Positions 1-8,118 of a DNA stretch of 64,000 nucleotides are shown in pieces. Under the pieces are notes generated by a model. The model worked only from the letters and a program-made list of their open reading frames with translations, had not been told where the DNA came from and did no database searches. The position numbers and the translations under genes are program-made. The stretch spans positions 2,356,001 to 2,420,000 of the forward strand of contig NZ_CP095390.1 in NCBI RefSeq assembly GCF_023008585.1, in the 5' to 3' direction. The first letter of the stretch is position 1. Every line of letters starts with the position of its first letter. Source of the stretch: Natribaculum breve (GTDB lineage: Archaea; Halobacteriota; Halobacteria; Halobacteriales; Natrialbaceae).

Positions 1-1
1 G

Positions 2-1018
2 CTCGGGCGGCTGCTCGCCCGCGGCGACGGCCCGGTCGCCTGTCTGGTCCAGCCGACGTATCGCGAACTCGCCGAGCGGCGGGCGGCCGAAATCGCCGGT
101 CCCGACGACGACCGGATCCGGCTGTACGAGGGGGACGTTACGGAACCCAACCTCGGACTCGACGGGTTCGCCGACCTCGAGTCCGTCCGCGAACTCTACC
201 ACCTCGCGGCGGTCTACGACCTGGCCGTCGACCCCGCCGTCGGCGAGGCGGTCAACGTCCGGGGGACCGAGCACGTCCTCGACGTCGCCGACGACCTCGC
301 CGTCGAACGCTTCCAGTACGTCAGCACGTGCTACGTCAGCGGGCGCTACGACGGCGTGTTCACCGAGGACCACTTGCGGGAGGGCCAGTCGTTCAACAAC
401 GCCTACGAGGAGACGAAGTATCGGGCGGAGGCCGCAGTCCAGGAGCGGATGGCCGACGGGCTGCCCGCGACGATCTACCGGCCCGCGATCGTCGTCGGCG
501 ACAGCGAGACCGGCGAGACTGACAAGTACGACGGGCCGTACTACCTGCTTCGCTTGCTACTCGCCCAGCCGTCGCGGCTCGCGCTCTCCGTTACCCTCCC
601 CGGCTCGGGCGACGCGGAACTGAACGTCGTCCCGCGTGACTTCGTCGTCGACGCCATCGCCTACCTGAGCGGCCTCGAGTCGTCCGTCGGCGAGGTCTAC
701 CAGCTGTGTGATCCCGCGCCGCTTTCGGTCCCGCGGTTCGTCGACGCCCTCGCCGAGGCCGCAGGTCGGCGGACCGTCCCGGTGCCGACGCCGAAGCCGC
801 TCGCTCGGCGGGCGATGGAACGACTCGCCGATCGCGGCCTGCCCGCCGAACCCGCCACGATCGACTACCTCGATCATCCCACGCGGTACGCCTGCCCGAA
901 CGCGCAGCGGGCACTCGCCGGAAGCGGCCTCGAGTGTCCCCCGTTCGAGTCGTACGTCGACCGACTCGCCGCGTTCGTCCGCGAGCACCCCGAGGTCGGC
1001 GACGAGGCGATGGTCTGA
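2..1018 (+). CDS. Extended SDR / thioester-reductase-like NAD(P) oxidoreductase, 5'-truncated by the window
   Basis: The open frame runs in from before the window, so the N-terminal Gly-rich nucleotide-binding motif is missing. What remains (about 338 residues) has the extended short-chain dehydrogenase layout: an LAAVYD segment typical of beta-4, a YVSTCYVSG segment carrying the active-site Ser/Thr region, and YEETK near visible residue 135, matching the catalytic YxxxK. The C-terminal half (VVPRDFVVDAI, then a substrate-binding region) resembles the NAD-binding_4 / fatty acyl-CoA reductase group more than sugar epimerases. The substrate cannot be read from the sequence. It ends 62 bases before hemB, which has its own promoter. 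Confidence 0.75.
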   Translation, partial: LGRLLARGDGPVACLVQPTYRELAERRAAEIAGPDDDRIRLYEGDVTEPNLGLDGFADLESVRELYHLAAVYDLAVDPAVGEAVNVRGTEHVLDVADDLAVERFQYVSTCYVSGRYDGVFTEDHLREGQSFNNAYEETKYRAEAAVQERMADGLPATIYRPAIVVGDSETGETDKYDGPYYLLRLLLAQPSRLALSVTLPGSGDAELNVVPRDFVVDAIAYLSGLESSVGEVYQLCDPAPLSVPRFVDALAEAAGRRTVPVPTPKPLARRAMERLADRGLPAEPATIDYLDHPTRYACPNAQRALAGSGLECPPFESYVDRLAAFVREHPEVGDEAMV

Positions 1019-1050
1019 TCGACGAACCGGGTCGAACGCTCGAGCGAGGC

Positions 1051-1058
1051 GTTTTTGC
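1051..1058 (+). promoter_or_regulatory. TATA-like box of hemB
   Basis: The T-run GTTTTTGC is centred about 27 bases before the hemB ATG, the spacing at which haloarchaeal transcripts start on or next to the start codon. It implies a leaderless mRNA and supports the chosen start. Confidence 0.55.
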
Positions 1059-1080
1059 GCCCGCCGCCGAACAGTCGGGT

Positions 1081-2076
1081 ATGGACCTCACCCACCGTCC
1101 GCGACGGCTCCGCCAGGACCGCGTTCGGGATCTCGTCAGCGAGACGACCCTCGAGCCGACGGACCTCGTCGCGCCCGTCTTCGTCGACGCGACGACCGAC
1201 GAGCGGATCGAGATCGAGTCGATGCCCGGCCACGAGCGCGTGCCGATCGACGAGGCCGTCGACCGCGTCGAGGAAGTCCTCGAGACCGGCGTCGAGGCCG
1301 TCATGCTCTTCGGGATTCCGATCGCGAAGGACCCCGAGGGGACCCGCGCGTGGGCCGACGACGGCGTCGTCCAGGAGGCGACCCGTCGAATCGTCGCCGA
1401 GACGGACGCCTACGTGATCACCGACGTCTGCCTCTGTGAGTACACCGACCACGGCCACTGTGGCACCCTCGAGGAGGAACTCCGGGCGGACGCGGACGAC
1501 GCCCACGCGACGTGTACCGTCGACAACGACGCGACCCTCGAATCTCTCGAGAAGATCGCCGTCTCCCACGCCGCGGCGGGCGCTGACATGGTCGCCCCCA
1601 GCGGGATGATGGACGGGATGGTCGGCGCGATCCGCGGGGCACTCGACCGCGAGGGGTTCGAGAACGTTCCCGTCATGAGCTACGCCGCGAAGTACGAGAG
1701 CGCCTTCTACGGCCCGTTCCGGGACGCCGCCGACGGCGCGCCGGCGTTCGGCGATCGACGACACTACCAGATGGACCCGGCCAACGCTCGCGAGGCGATC
1801 CGCGAGGTCGCCCTCGACGTCGAAGAAGGCGCGGACGTGTTGATGGTCAAACCCGCGCTCCCGTATCTCGACGTCGTCTCCTCGCTGCGCCGGGAGTTCG
1901 ACCATCCCGTCGCCGCCTACAACGTCTCCGGCGAGTACGCCATGCTCCACGCCGCCGCCGAGAAAGGGTGGCTCGATTTAGAAGAGACCGCACTCGAGTC
2001 GCTGCTGTCGATCAAACGCGCCGGCGCGGACCTGATCCTGACGTACTTCGCCGAGGACGTCGCGGCGCGTCTGTAG
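1081..2076 (+). CDS. hemB: Delta-aminolevulinic acid dehydratase (porphobilinogen synthase)
   Basis: Condenses two 5-aminolevulinate molecules to porphobilinogen, the second committed step of tetrapyrrole synthesis. The 331-residue protein has the family length. Zinc-site cysteines lie in DVCLCEYTDHGHC (C117, C119, C127). Both active-site lysines are visible: K204 in SYAAKYESAF and K257 in LMVKPALPY. The ATG at MDLTHRPRRL was chosen because a TATA-like box lies 27 bases upstream and homologues begin here; an in-frame upstream extension overlaps the previous gene and is low in acidic residues. hemL, hemC and hemD lie within 6 kb on the same strand, so this is a haem/sirohaem/cobalamin precursor cluster. 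Confidence 0.96.
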   Translation: MDLTHRPRRLRQDRVRDLVSETTLEPTDLVAPVFVDATTDERIEIESMPGHERVPIDEAVDRVEEVLETGVEAVMLFGIPIAKDPEGTRAWADDGVVQEATRRIVAETDAYVITDVCLCEYTDHGHCGTLEEELRADADDAHATCTVDNDATLESLEKIAVSHAAAGADMVAPSGMMDGMVGAIRGALDREGFENVPVMSYAAKYESAFYGPFRDAADGAPAFGDRRHYQMDPANAREAIREVALDVEEGADVLMVKPALPYLDVVSSLRREFDHPVAAYNVSGEYAMLHAAAEKGWLDLEETALESLLSIKRAGADLILTYFAEDVAARL

Positions 2077-2486
2077 ACGCCTGCCTCGCCACTCGAGTTC
2101 GACGATCGTCAACTTCCGTCCCTCGAGCGTGGCGAGTGCGAACGCGATCCGCCGCGCACGAGTGAAATTTACGCTGTGGTCCCTCGTTCGGCGGACTCGC
2201 GCCCACGTGCTCGCTCGAGTCGGTAGACGATCGTCCAGATCCGATCCCGAAATCGTCCAGATTCTGTCGACTCGAACACCTTATATTGAATAAGATGTCG
2301 ATATATTCTCGCATTCGTCTATCCGTACACTCTAAACATAGACAAACATCAACGCTAAGCCTTATATCTACTACCTCCATCGAGTTCGAACGTGATGGAG
2401 CAGACGACCACGAGTAAAAATCCGGAATCTGTGGACGAACGTCTAATCAAAAACCAGTGTACTACCAGGGTCACGGAGGTGGTGTC
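2077..2486. other. AT-rich regulatory gap before the ammonium transporter
   Basis: No gene is seen in these 410 bases. The second half is unusually AT-rich for this genome and holds three TATA-like stretches (near 2281, 2301 and 2361). CTTAT-attga-ATAAG at 2280-2294 is a perfect 5-bp inverted repeat. The box at 2361-2368 would start transcription near 2390 and leave a leader of about 95 bases with a Shine-Dalgarno site, unlike the leaderless genes around it. The layout suggests nitrogen-regulated expression, but no known operator was recognised. Confidence 0.5.
2475..2480 (+). promoter_or_regulatory. Shine-Dalgarno site that decides the amt start
   Basis: GGAGGT lies six bases before the ATG at 2487. 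It favours that ATG over the in-frame ATG ten codons upstream, which would add the unlikely leader [10 protein letters not shown]. Confidence 0.7.
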
Positions 2487-4139
2487 ATGGTAGATGCGAC
2501 CGTCCTCGCGGAGGGGGTCAACCTCGCGTGGGTCCTGCTGGTGTCGTTTCTGATCTTCTTTATGCACGCCGGCTTCGCGATGCTCGAGTCCGGACAGGTG
2601 CGCTCGAAGAACGTGGCGAACCAGCTGACCAAGAACTTGCTCACCTGGAGCGTGGGCGTCCTCGCCTTTTTTGTCCTGGGCGCGGGCGTCTCGACGGTCG
2701 TCGGTACCCTGACCGGTGGTGGCGGACTCGCGCCGGCGGACCTGTACGCGACGACGACGACCACGGCCGTCAACGACTGGGTCGACTGGCTGTTCGGCGC
2801 GGTGTTCGCGATGACCGCTGCGACGATCGTCTCCGGAGCCGTCGCCGGCCGCGCGAAGCTCCGGGCGTACGTCGGCTACACCCTGTTGCTGTCGGCGATC
2901 ATCTACCCCGTCGTCGCGGGCATCACCTGGGGCGGCGGCTTCCTCGCCGACGTCTTCGGCGTCGGCTTCCACGACTTCGCGGGCGGGATGATCGTCCACG
3001 GCATGGGCGGCATCGCCGGTCTGACCGCGGCGTACGTGATCGGACCCCGTCTCGATCGGTTCAACGACGACGGCACCGCGAACGTCATCCCCGGCCACTC
3101 GATGACCTTCGCCGTGCTCGGGACGCTCGTGCTCGCCTTCGGCTGGTACGGCTTCAACGTCGGGACCGCTGCGACGGTGTTCGCCGTCGAGGGCGGCGAA
3201 CTCGTCCTCGGCGACTTCGCCTACGTCGGCCGGGTCGCACTCGCGACGACGCTCGGCATGGCCGCGGGCGCGATCGGTGCGAGCGTCGTCGCGCTGGAGA
3301 AGACGGGCAAGGTCGACACGCTCTACGTCGCCAACGGGCTGCTCGCCGGTCTCGTCGGCGTCACCGGCATCGCCGACGCCGTCACGTGGTGGGGGGCGAT
3401 CCTCGTCGCCTTCCTCGCCGGCGCACAGCTGCCGATCGTCTTCGAGTTCGTCGAGCAGCGCCTCGAGATCGACGACGTCTGTGCGGTCTTCCCGGTTCAC
3501 GGCAGCGCCGGCGTCCTCGGCGTCGTCGCCCTGCCGTTCGTCCACGTCGACGGCTTCTCCGCGAGCCTGCTCGCGGCGCAGGTCACTGGCGTCGTCGTCA
3601 TCACCGTCTGGACCGTCGCCGCGACCGCCGCCGTCTTCGGCGCGTTCACGGCCGTCGGCCAGGCTCGAGTCGATCCCGAACACGAGCGCGACGGCCTCGA
3701 CGTGAGCGAACACGGCGTCGACACCTACCCCGAGTTCGGCAAGCCGGAACTCGCCACCGACGGCGGGGCCCTGCGTGCCGACGGTGGGTCCGCCGGCGAG
3801 ATCAAGATGGTCACGGCGATCGTCCGTCCCGACCGCCTCGGCGACGTCAAACAGGCGCTGGCCCGCGTCGGTGCGCCCTCGCTGACCGTGACGAACGTCT
3901 CCGGTCGCGGCTCCCAGCCCGCGAAGAAAGGACAGTGGCGCGGCGAGAAGTACACGGTCGACCTCCACCAGAAGGTCAAACTCGAGTGCGTCGTCGCCGA
4001 CGTCCCCGCGGCCGACGTCGTCGACGCGATCCGCGAGGCGGCCAACACGGGCGAACCCGGCGACGGGAAGATCTTCGTGCTCCCCGTCGAGGACGCCTGT
4101 CAGGTTCGCACCGGCGCGACCGGCCCCGAAGCGGTCTAG
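2487..4139 (+). CDS. amt: Ammonium transporter with C-terminal fused PII (GlnB/GlnK) domain
   Basis: A 550-residue fusion. Residues 1 to about 400 form an Amt/Rh-type channel with about eleven hydrophobic segments and family signatures ([34 protein letters not shown]). A linker of about 35 acidic residues leads into a PII domain (about 437-550): [19 protein letters not shown], the T-loop region with Tyr in [15 protein letters not shown], and the C-terminal nucleotide-binding part [22 protein letters not shown] proteins normally block Amt by inserting the T-loop into the channel when nitrogen is plentiful; here the regulator is tethered to its target. No separate glnK is seen in this window. 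It has its own AT-rich promoter and a Shine-Dalgarno site. Confidence 0.93.
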   Translation: MVDATVLAEGVNLAWVLLVSFLIFFMHAGFAMLESGQVRSKNVANQLTKNLLTWSVGVLAFFVLGAGVSTVVGTLTGGGGLAPADLYATTTTTAVNDWVDWLFGAVFAMTAATIVSGAVAGRAKLRAYVGYTLLLSAIIYPVVAGITWGGGFLADVFGVGFHDFAGGMIVHGMGGIAGLTAAYVIGPRLDRFNDDGTANVIPGHSMTFAVLGTLVLAFGWYGFNVGTAATVFAVEGGELVLGDFAYVGRVALATTLGMAAGAIGASVVALEKTGKVDTLYVANGLLAGLVGVTGIADAVTWWGAILVAFLAGAQLPIVFEFVEQRLEIDDVCAVFPVHGSAGVLGVVALPFVHVDGFSASLLAAQVTGVVVITVWTVAATAAVFGAFTAVGQARVDPEHERDGLDVSEHGVDTYPEFGKPELATDGGALRADGGSAGEIKMVTAIVRPDRLGDVKQALARVGAPSLTVTNVSGRGSQPAKKGQWRGEKYTVDLHQKVKLECVVADVPAADVVDAIREAANTGEPGDGKIFVLPVEDACQVRTGATGPEAV

Positions 4140-4204
4140 TTCGGGACGGGCTAGACGATCGAACCTCGGTACTACTTTCCCTTCCCGTTCCCTACCCGTC
4201 GCGT

Positions 4205-5551
4205 ATGAACGACGAACACTCACGTACGCTGTACGATCGGGCGCTGTCCGTCATGCCCGGCGGCGTCAACTCGGCGGTCCGGGCGGCGATCGAACCGTAC
4301 CCCTTCTTCGTCCAGAAAGGCGACGGCGGCCACGTGATCGACGCGGACGGCAACCGCTACGTCGACTGGGTGATGGGACTCGGCCCGCTCCTCCTGGGTC
4401 ACGACCTCCCCGAGGCGGTGACGGCCGCGATCCAGCAGCGGGCCAGCGAGGGGCCGATGTACGGCACGCCCACGGAGGTCGAGGTCGACCTCGCCGAGTT
4501 CGTCGTCCGGCACGTCCCGAGCGTCGAGAAGATTCGCTTCGTCAACTCCGGCACCGAGGCGACGACCTCCGCCGTGCGACTCGCACGCGGGTACACCGGC
4601 CGGAACAAGATCGTCGTCATGCAGGGTGGCTACCACGGCGCACAGGAGTCGACGCTCGTCGAGGGCGACGCCGACGACCCGAAACCCTCCTCGGCCGGCG
4701 TCCCCCAGTCCTTTGCCGAGCACACTCTCCCCGTCCCGTTCAACGACGAAGACGCCGTCCGCGAGGTCTTCGAGGAACACGGCGACGACATCGCGGCCGT
4801 AATGTCTGAACCCATTCTGGGGAACTACGGCATCGTCTACCCCGAGGACGGCTACCTCGAGTTCCTCCGGGAGATCACCGACGAGTACGGCGCGCTGTTT
4901 ATCCTCGACGAGGTGATCACCGGCTTCCGCGTCGGCGGCCTCGGCTGTGCCCAAAGCGAGTTCGGCGTCACGCCCGACATTACGACCTTCGGCAAGATCG
5001 TCGGCGGTGGCTTCCCCGTCGGTGCGATCGGCGGCCGCGCGGAAATAATCGAGCAGTTCGCCCCCTCGGGCGACGTCTTCCAGGCGGGCACCTTCTCGGG
5101 CCACCCCGTGACGATGGCCGCCGGCCTCGAGACGCTGCGCTTTGCCGCCGAGAACGACGTCTACGACCACGTCGATCGGCTGGGCGACCGGCTCCGGTCG
5201 GGACTGACCGACATCGTCGCCGACCAGGCCCCCGAGTACACGGTCGTCGGCACCGACAGCATGTTCAAAGTGATCTTCACGCGCGACGGGCCGGGTGCCG
5301 GCAGCCTCGAAGAACAGTGTACGAGTGGCTGTCGGCAGGATCCAACCTGTCCGCGCTACGACTACTGTCCGAAAAACGCCGGCGACGTCACACGCGCCGA
5401 GACCGACCGCTGGCGGCGGCTCTTCTGGGGGCGGATGAAAGAGCAGGGCATCTTCCTCAGTCAGAACCAGTTCGAGTGCCAGTTCGTCAGCTACGCCCAC
5501 ACCGACGAGGACGTCGAGGAGACCCTCGAGGCGTACAAAGAGGCGCTGTGA
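4205..5551 (+). CDS. hemL: Glutamate-1-semialdehyde 2,1-aminomutase
   Basis: PLP enzyme that turns glutamate-1-semialdehyde into 5-aminolevulinate, giving the substrate of HemB. The 448-residue protein shows the class-III aminotransferase signature and PLP lysine in [15 protein letters not shown] (about K264), with NSGTEAT and [11 protein letters not shown] upstream. A cysteine-rich stretch near residues 372-390 ([17 protein letters not shown]) interrupts the region before the final helix and looks like a metal or disulfide site; I do not know it from bacterial HemL. The ATG was chosen from the start [13 protein letters not shown], typical of the family. It follows amt by 65 bases. Confidence 0.95.
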   Translation: MNDEHSRTLYDRALSVMPGGVNSAVRAAIEPYPFFVQKGDGGHVIDADGNRYVDWVMGLGPLLLGHDLPEAVTAAIQQRASEGPMYGTPTEVEVDLAEFVVRHVPSVEKIRFVNSGTEATTSAVRLARGYTGRNKIVVMQGGYHGAQESTLVEGDADDPKPSSAGVPQSFAEHTLPVPFNDEDAVREVFEEHGDDIAAVMSEPILGNYGIVYPEDGYLEFLREITDEYGALFILDEVITGFRVGGLGCAQSEFGVTPDITTFGKIVGGGFPVGAIGGRAEIIEQFAPSGDVFQAGTFSGHPVTMAAGLETLRFAAENDVYDHVDRLGDRLRSGLTDIVADQAPEYTVVGTDSMFKVIFTRDGPGAGSLEEQCTSGCRQDPTCPRYDYCPKNAGDVTRAETDRWRRLFWGRMKEQGIFLSQNQFECQFVSYAHTDEDVEETLEAYKEAL

Positions 5552-5664
5552 TCGCGCCATCGGTCGGCTCGGTGTGGTGACGTGCCGTCCGTCCATCGTC
5601 CGATCGAGGTGATGGGATGGGACGCCGTCCGATCGAGTCGGTGAAACGCCCTCGTCGGCGACGC

Positions 5665-5671
5665 TACTATT
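5665..5671 (+). promoter_or_regulatory. TATA-like box of the SHOCT gene
   Basis: TACTATT is centred about 28 bases before the ATG at 5696, indicating a leaderless transcript starting at MATDDSLLR rather than at the upstream in-frame GTG/ATG codons. Confidence 0.45.
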
Positions 5672-5695
5672 GTGCTCGCTAGCCAATCTCGAGGT

Positions 5696-6040
5696 ATGGC
5701 CACGGACGATTCGCTCCTCCGGACGATCGTACTCATCGCTGCCATCGTGTTGCTCGCGCCGTTTCTCTTCATGATGCTCGCGATGCCGATGATGGGGATG
5801 TGGGGTGGCGGCCACATGTGGGGGTGGGACGGTGCGGGCGTCGGCTTGGCGTGGCTCCTGCCGTGGGCGCTGTTTCTCCTGCTGTTTCTCGGAATCGGCT
5901 ACCTCCTGTACCGGGCGGCGCTCGGTACCGACCGGAAGTCGGACGCCGCACTCGAGGAACTTCGCGTCGCCTACGCCCGCGGCGACATCTCGAGCGAGGA
6001 GTTCGAGGAACGCCGGGAGCGCCTGGAGCGCAGCGAGTGA
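5696..6040 (+). CDS. SHOCT-domain small membrane protein
   Basis: A 114-residue protein with two hydrophobic segments (about residues 8-34 and 42-65) separated by a Met/Gly/Trp-rich loop (MPMMGMWGGGHMWGW), followed by a charged SHOCT motif at the C-terminus (AALEELRVAYARGDISSEEFEERRERLE). SHOCT domains are short two-helix oligomerisation modules. The Met/His-rich loop could contact metal, but that is inference. It sits between hemL and hemC, yet nothing in it points to a role in haem synthesis. The start is set by the promoter spacing and a GAGG just upstream. Confidence 0.8.
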   Translation: MATDDSLLRTIVLIAAIVLLAPFLFMMLAMPMMGMWGGGHMWGWDGAGVGLAWLLPWALFLLLFLGIGYLLYRAALGTDRKSDAALEELRVAYARGDISSEEFEERRERLERSE

Positions 6041-6090
6041 CGATCGACCCGAACACGTTCGCCATCACCTCGCGCGGACAGAGCGTGCGC

Positions 6091-6097
6091 TTTTCAT
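6091..6097 (+). promoter_or_regulatory. TATA-like box of hemC
   Basis: TTTTCAT is centred about 28 bases before the hemC ATG, consistent with a leaderless hemC-hemD mRNA. Confidence 0.5.
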
Positions 6098-6120
6098 AGC
6101 CGAAGCGCCGACGGACGAGT

Positions 6121-7233
6121 ATGCGAACGCGTGGGACGTTACGACTGGCGACGCGGGGGTCGACGCTCGCCCGGCGACAGGCCGCCCTGGTACAGGAGGC
6201 ACTCGAAGAGCGCCGGTACGAGGTCGAACTCGTGACCGTCGAGACGACGGGCGACCAGATCAGAGACGAGTTGATCCACCGCCTCGGGAAGACGGGCGCG
6301 TTCGTCCGCGAACTCGACGAGCGCGTCCTCGAGGGCGAGCTCGACGGTGCGATCCACTCGATGAAGGACATGCCGACCGAACAGCCCGACGACCTCGTGA
6401 CCGCTGCCGTGCCCGAACGGGGTCGGCCGAACGACGTCCTCGTGACGCCCGACGGCGACGCACTCGCGGACCTGCCCGAGGGCGCGGTCGTCGGCACCTC
6501 GAGTCTCAGACGCCAGGCCCAGCTGCTCTCGGAACGGCCCGACCTCGAGGTCGAACCGCTGCGTGGGAACGTCGACACGCGACTCGAGAAGTTGCTCGCG
6601 CCCGCGCTCCAGGCGGAACACCAGGAACGCAGCGAGGCCGACAAAGAGCGGAAGGGCAACGCCGGAGACGAGGACTTCGAACCCGAGTACGACCGCACCG
6701 TCGACGAGTGGTTCGACGACCTCTCGGAACTCGAGAAACAGGCCCTCGGCCGCGAGGTCGAGACCGACTACGACGCGATCGTCCTCGCGGAGGCCGGCCT
6801 CGAGCGCAGCGGTCTCGCACACTACGTGGAGTACCAGCGACTCCCGCCGACGCAGTTCGCGCCCGCACCCGGTCAGGGAGCGCTCGCGGTGACCGCCCGG
6901 GACGGCGAGACTGCCCGCGAGATCAACGAGGCGATCGACCACCCTCGAACGCGGGTGGAGACGACCGTCGAGCGGACGCTGCTCGCCGAACTCGGGGGCG
7001 GCTGTATCGCGCCGATCGGCATCTACGCCATCGTCCAGGGCGAGTACGTCCACACCGCCGTCCAGGTGTTCGACCGCGACGGCGAGGAGTCGATCACCGC
7101 GACGCGCGACCTGCCGGTCGAGAGTTACCCCGCGGCGGCCCGCGAGTTCGCCCACGACCTCGAGGACCGCGGTGCGGCCGAGCTGATCGCTGCCGCTCGC
7201 CGCGAGGCCGACGACGAACCGGAGGGGAAGTGA
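6121..7233 (+). CDS. hemC: Hydroxymethylbilane synthase (porphobilinogen deaminase)
   Basis: Polymerises four porphobilinogens into hydroxymethylbilane on a covalent dipyrromethane cofactor. The N-terminus LATRGSTLARRQAALV and the segments HSMKDMPTEQPD and GTSSLRRQAQL are family signatures. The cofactor-attachment cysteine is C295 in AELGGGCIAPIGIYA. At 370 residues it is about 50-60 longer than bacterial enzymes because of an acidic insertion around residues 162-215 (between NVDTRLEKLL and DYDAIVLAEAG), placed next to the domain hinge. The stop of hemC and the ATG of hemD are separated by one base, so the two are translated from one mRNA. Confidence 0.96.
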   Translation: MRTRGTLRLATRGSTLARRQAALVQEALEERRYEVELVTVETTGDQIRDELIHRLGKTGAFVRELDERVLEGELDGAIHSMKDMPTEQPDDLVTAAVPERGRPNDVLVTPDGDALADLPEGAVVGTSSLRRQAQLLSERPDLEVEPLRGNVDTRLEKLLAPALQAEHQERSEADKERKGNAGDEDFEPEYDRTVDEWFDDLSELEKQALGREVETDYDAIVLAEAGLERSGLAHYVEYQRLPPTQFAPAPGQGALAVTARDGETAREINEAIDHPRTRVETTVERTLLAELGGGCIAPIGIYAIVQGEYVHTAVQVFDRDGEESITATRDLPVESYPAAAREFAHDLEDRGAAELIAAARREADDEPEGK

Positions 7234-7234
7234 G

Positions 7235-7981
7235 ATGGCCGACCGCCCCGCAGTCGCCGTCTTCCGACCCGACGACGAGCGCCTCGAGGAGGCCGTCGAC
7301 CTTCTCGAATCTCGCGGCGTCGACCCCGTCGCAGACCCGATGCTCGCCGTCGAGCCCACGGGTGAGACCCCGCGGACGGACGCCGACTACGTGATCCTCA
7401 CGAGCAAGACCGGCGTCGAACTGGCCGCCGAGGTCGGCTGGGAGCCCGGCGACGCCACCGTCTGTGCGATCGGACCCCGAACAGCCGACTCCCTCCGGGA
7501 CGCCGGCTACCCCGTCGACGTCGTCCCCGAGGCGTACACCTCGAGCGGACTCGTCGCCGAACTCGAGGACGAGGTCGACGGCGCTCGCGTCGAGGTCGCC
7601 AGAAGCGACCACGGCAGCGCGGTGTTGCTCGAGGGACTCGAGGCCGCCGGCGCGTACCGCCACGAGACGATCCTCTACCGCCTCGTCCGTCCCGAAGGGA
7701 GCGGCGAGTCGGCCGAACTCGCCGCTGACAGCGACCTCGACGCCGTCCTGTTCACGTCCTCGCTCACCGTCGAGAACTTCCTCGCGGCCGCAGACGAACG
7801 AGGCGTCCGCGAGGCCGCACTCGAGGGGCTCGCGGAGGCGACCGTCGGCGTGATCGGCGACCCGACGCGGGAGACCGCCGAGTCGCTGGGCGTCGACGTC
7901 GACGTCGTCCCGGAAGACGCGACCTTCGACGCGCTCGCGGCGGCGACGCTCGAGGAGGCGACCGGCGACGCCCGCGAGTGA
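7235..7981 (+). CDS. hemD: Uroporphyrinogen-III synthase
   Basis: Closes hydroxymethylbilane with inversion of ring D to give uroporphyrinogen III. The sequence is weakly conserved in this family, but the 248-residue length, the paired alpha/beta domains (VAVFRPDDERLEEAVDLLES, then DYVILTSKTGVELA and DAVLFTSSLTVENFLAAA, ending VGVIGDPTRETAESLGV) and the position directly after hemC make the call safe. The ATG lies one base after the hemC stop. No separate promoter is seen. It completes the hemB-L-C-D set; the branch to sirohaem, haem or cobalamin is not in this window. Confidence 0.92.
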   Translation: MADRPAVAVFRPDDERLEEAVDLLESRGVDPVADPMLAVEPTGETPRTDADYVILTSKTGVELAAEVGWEPGDATVCAIGPRTADSLRDAGYPVDVVPEAYTSSGLVAELEDEVDGARVEVARSDHGSAVLLEGLEAAGAYRHETILYRLVRPEGSGESAELAADSDLDAVLFTSSLTVENFLAAADERGVREAALEGLAEATVGVIGDPTRETAESLGVDVDVVPEDATFDALAAATLEEATGDARE

Positions 7982-8015
7982 CCGACGCGTCCCGTCCCGG
8001 TCTCTTTTCACCGGC

Positions 8016-8022
8016 GTTTTTA
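8016..8022 (+). promoter_or_regulatory. TATA-like box upstream of the capA-like gene
   Basis: GTTTTTA is centred about 27 bases before the ATG at 8047, not before the capA-like ATG at 8115. Transcription should therefore begin at a short upstream reading frame. Confidence 0.4.
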
Positions 8023-8046
8023 CCGACTCGAATCGACCAGCCGCGC

Positions 8047-8118
8047 ATGGAACGAGAACGCGGCCGACCGACTCCCGTCCGTCACTCGCGGACGTACCGG
8101 GGGGTCGAGCATCGATGA
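8047..8118 (+). CDS. Possible 23-residue upstream reading frame overlapping capA-like start (ATGA)
   Basis: An ATG placed 27 bases after a TATA-like box opens a 23-codon frame beginning MERERGRPTPV and ending on TGA, which overlaps the ATG of the next gene as ATGA. The arrangement fits a leaderless short frame whose translation delivers ribosomes to the capA-like start, which has no clear Shine-Dalgarno site. The peptide is basic and unlike typical haloarchaeal proteins, so if translated it is more likely a coupling device than a functional protein. It could also be chance. Confidence 0.3.
   Translation: MERERGRPTPVRHSRTYRGVEHR

Noticed and set aside
2355..4223. Long open frame on the minus strand opposite amt
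   Set aside because: Low-complexity Arg/Asp/Gly-rich composition typical of the complement of a GC-rich gene; amt has clear membrane and PII motifs on the other strand.
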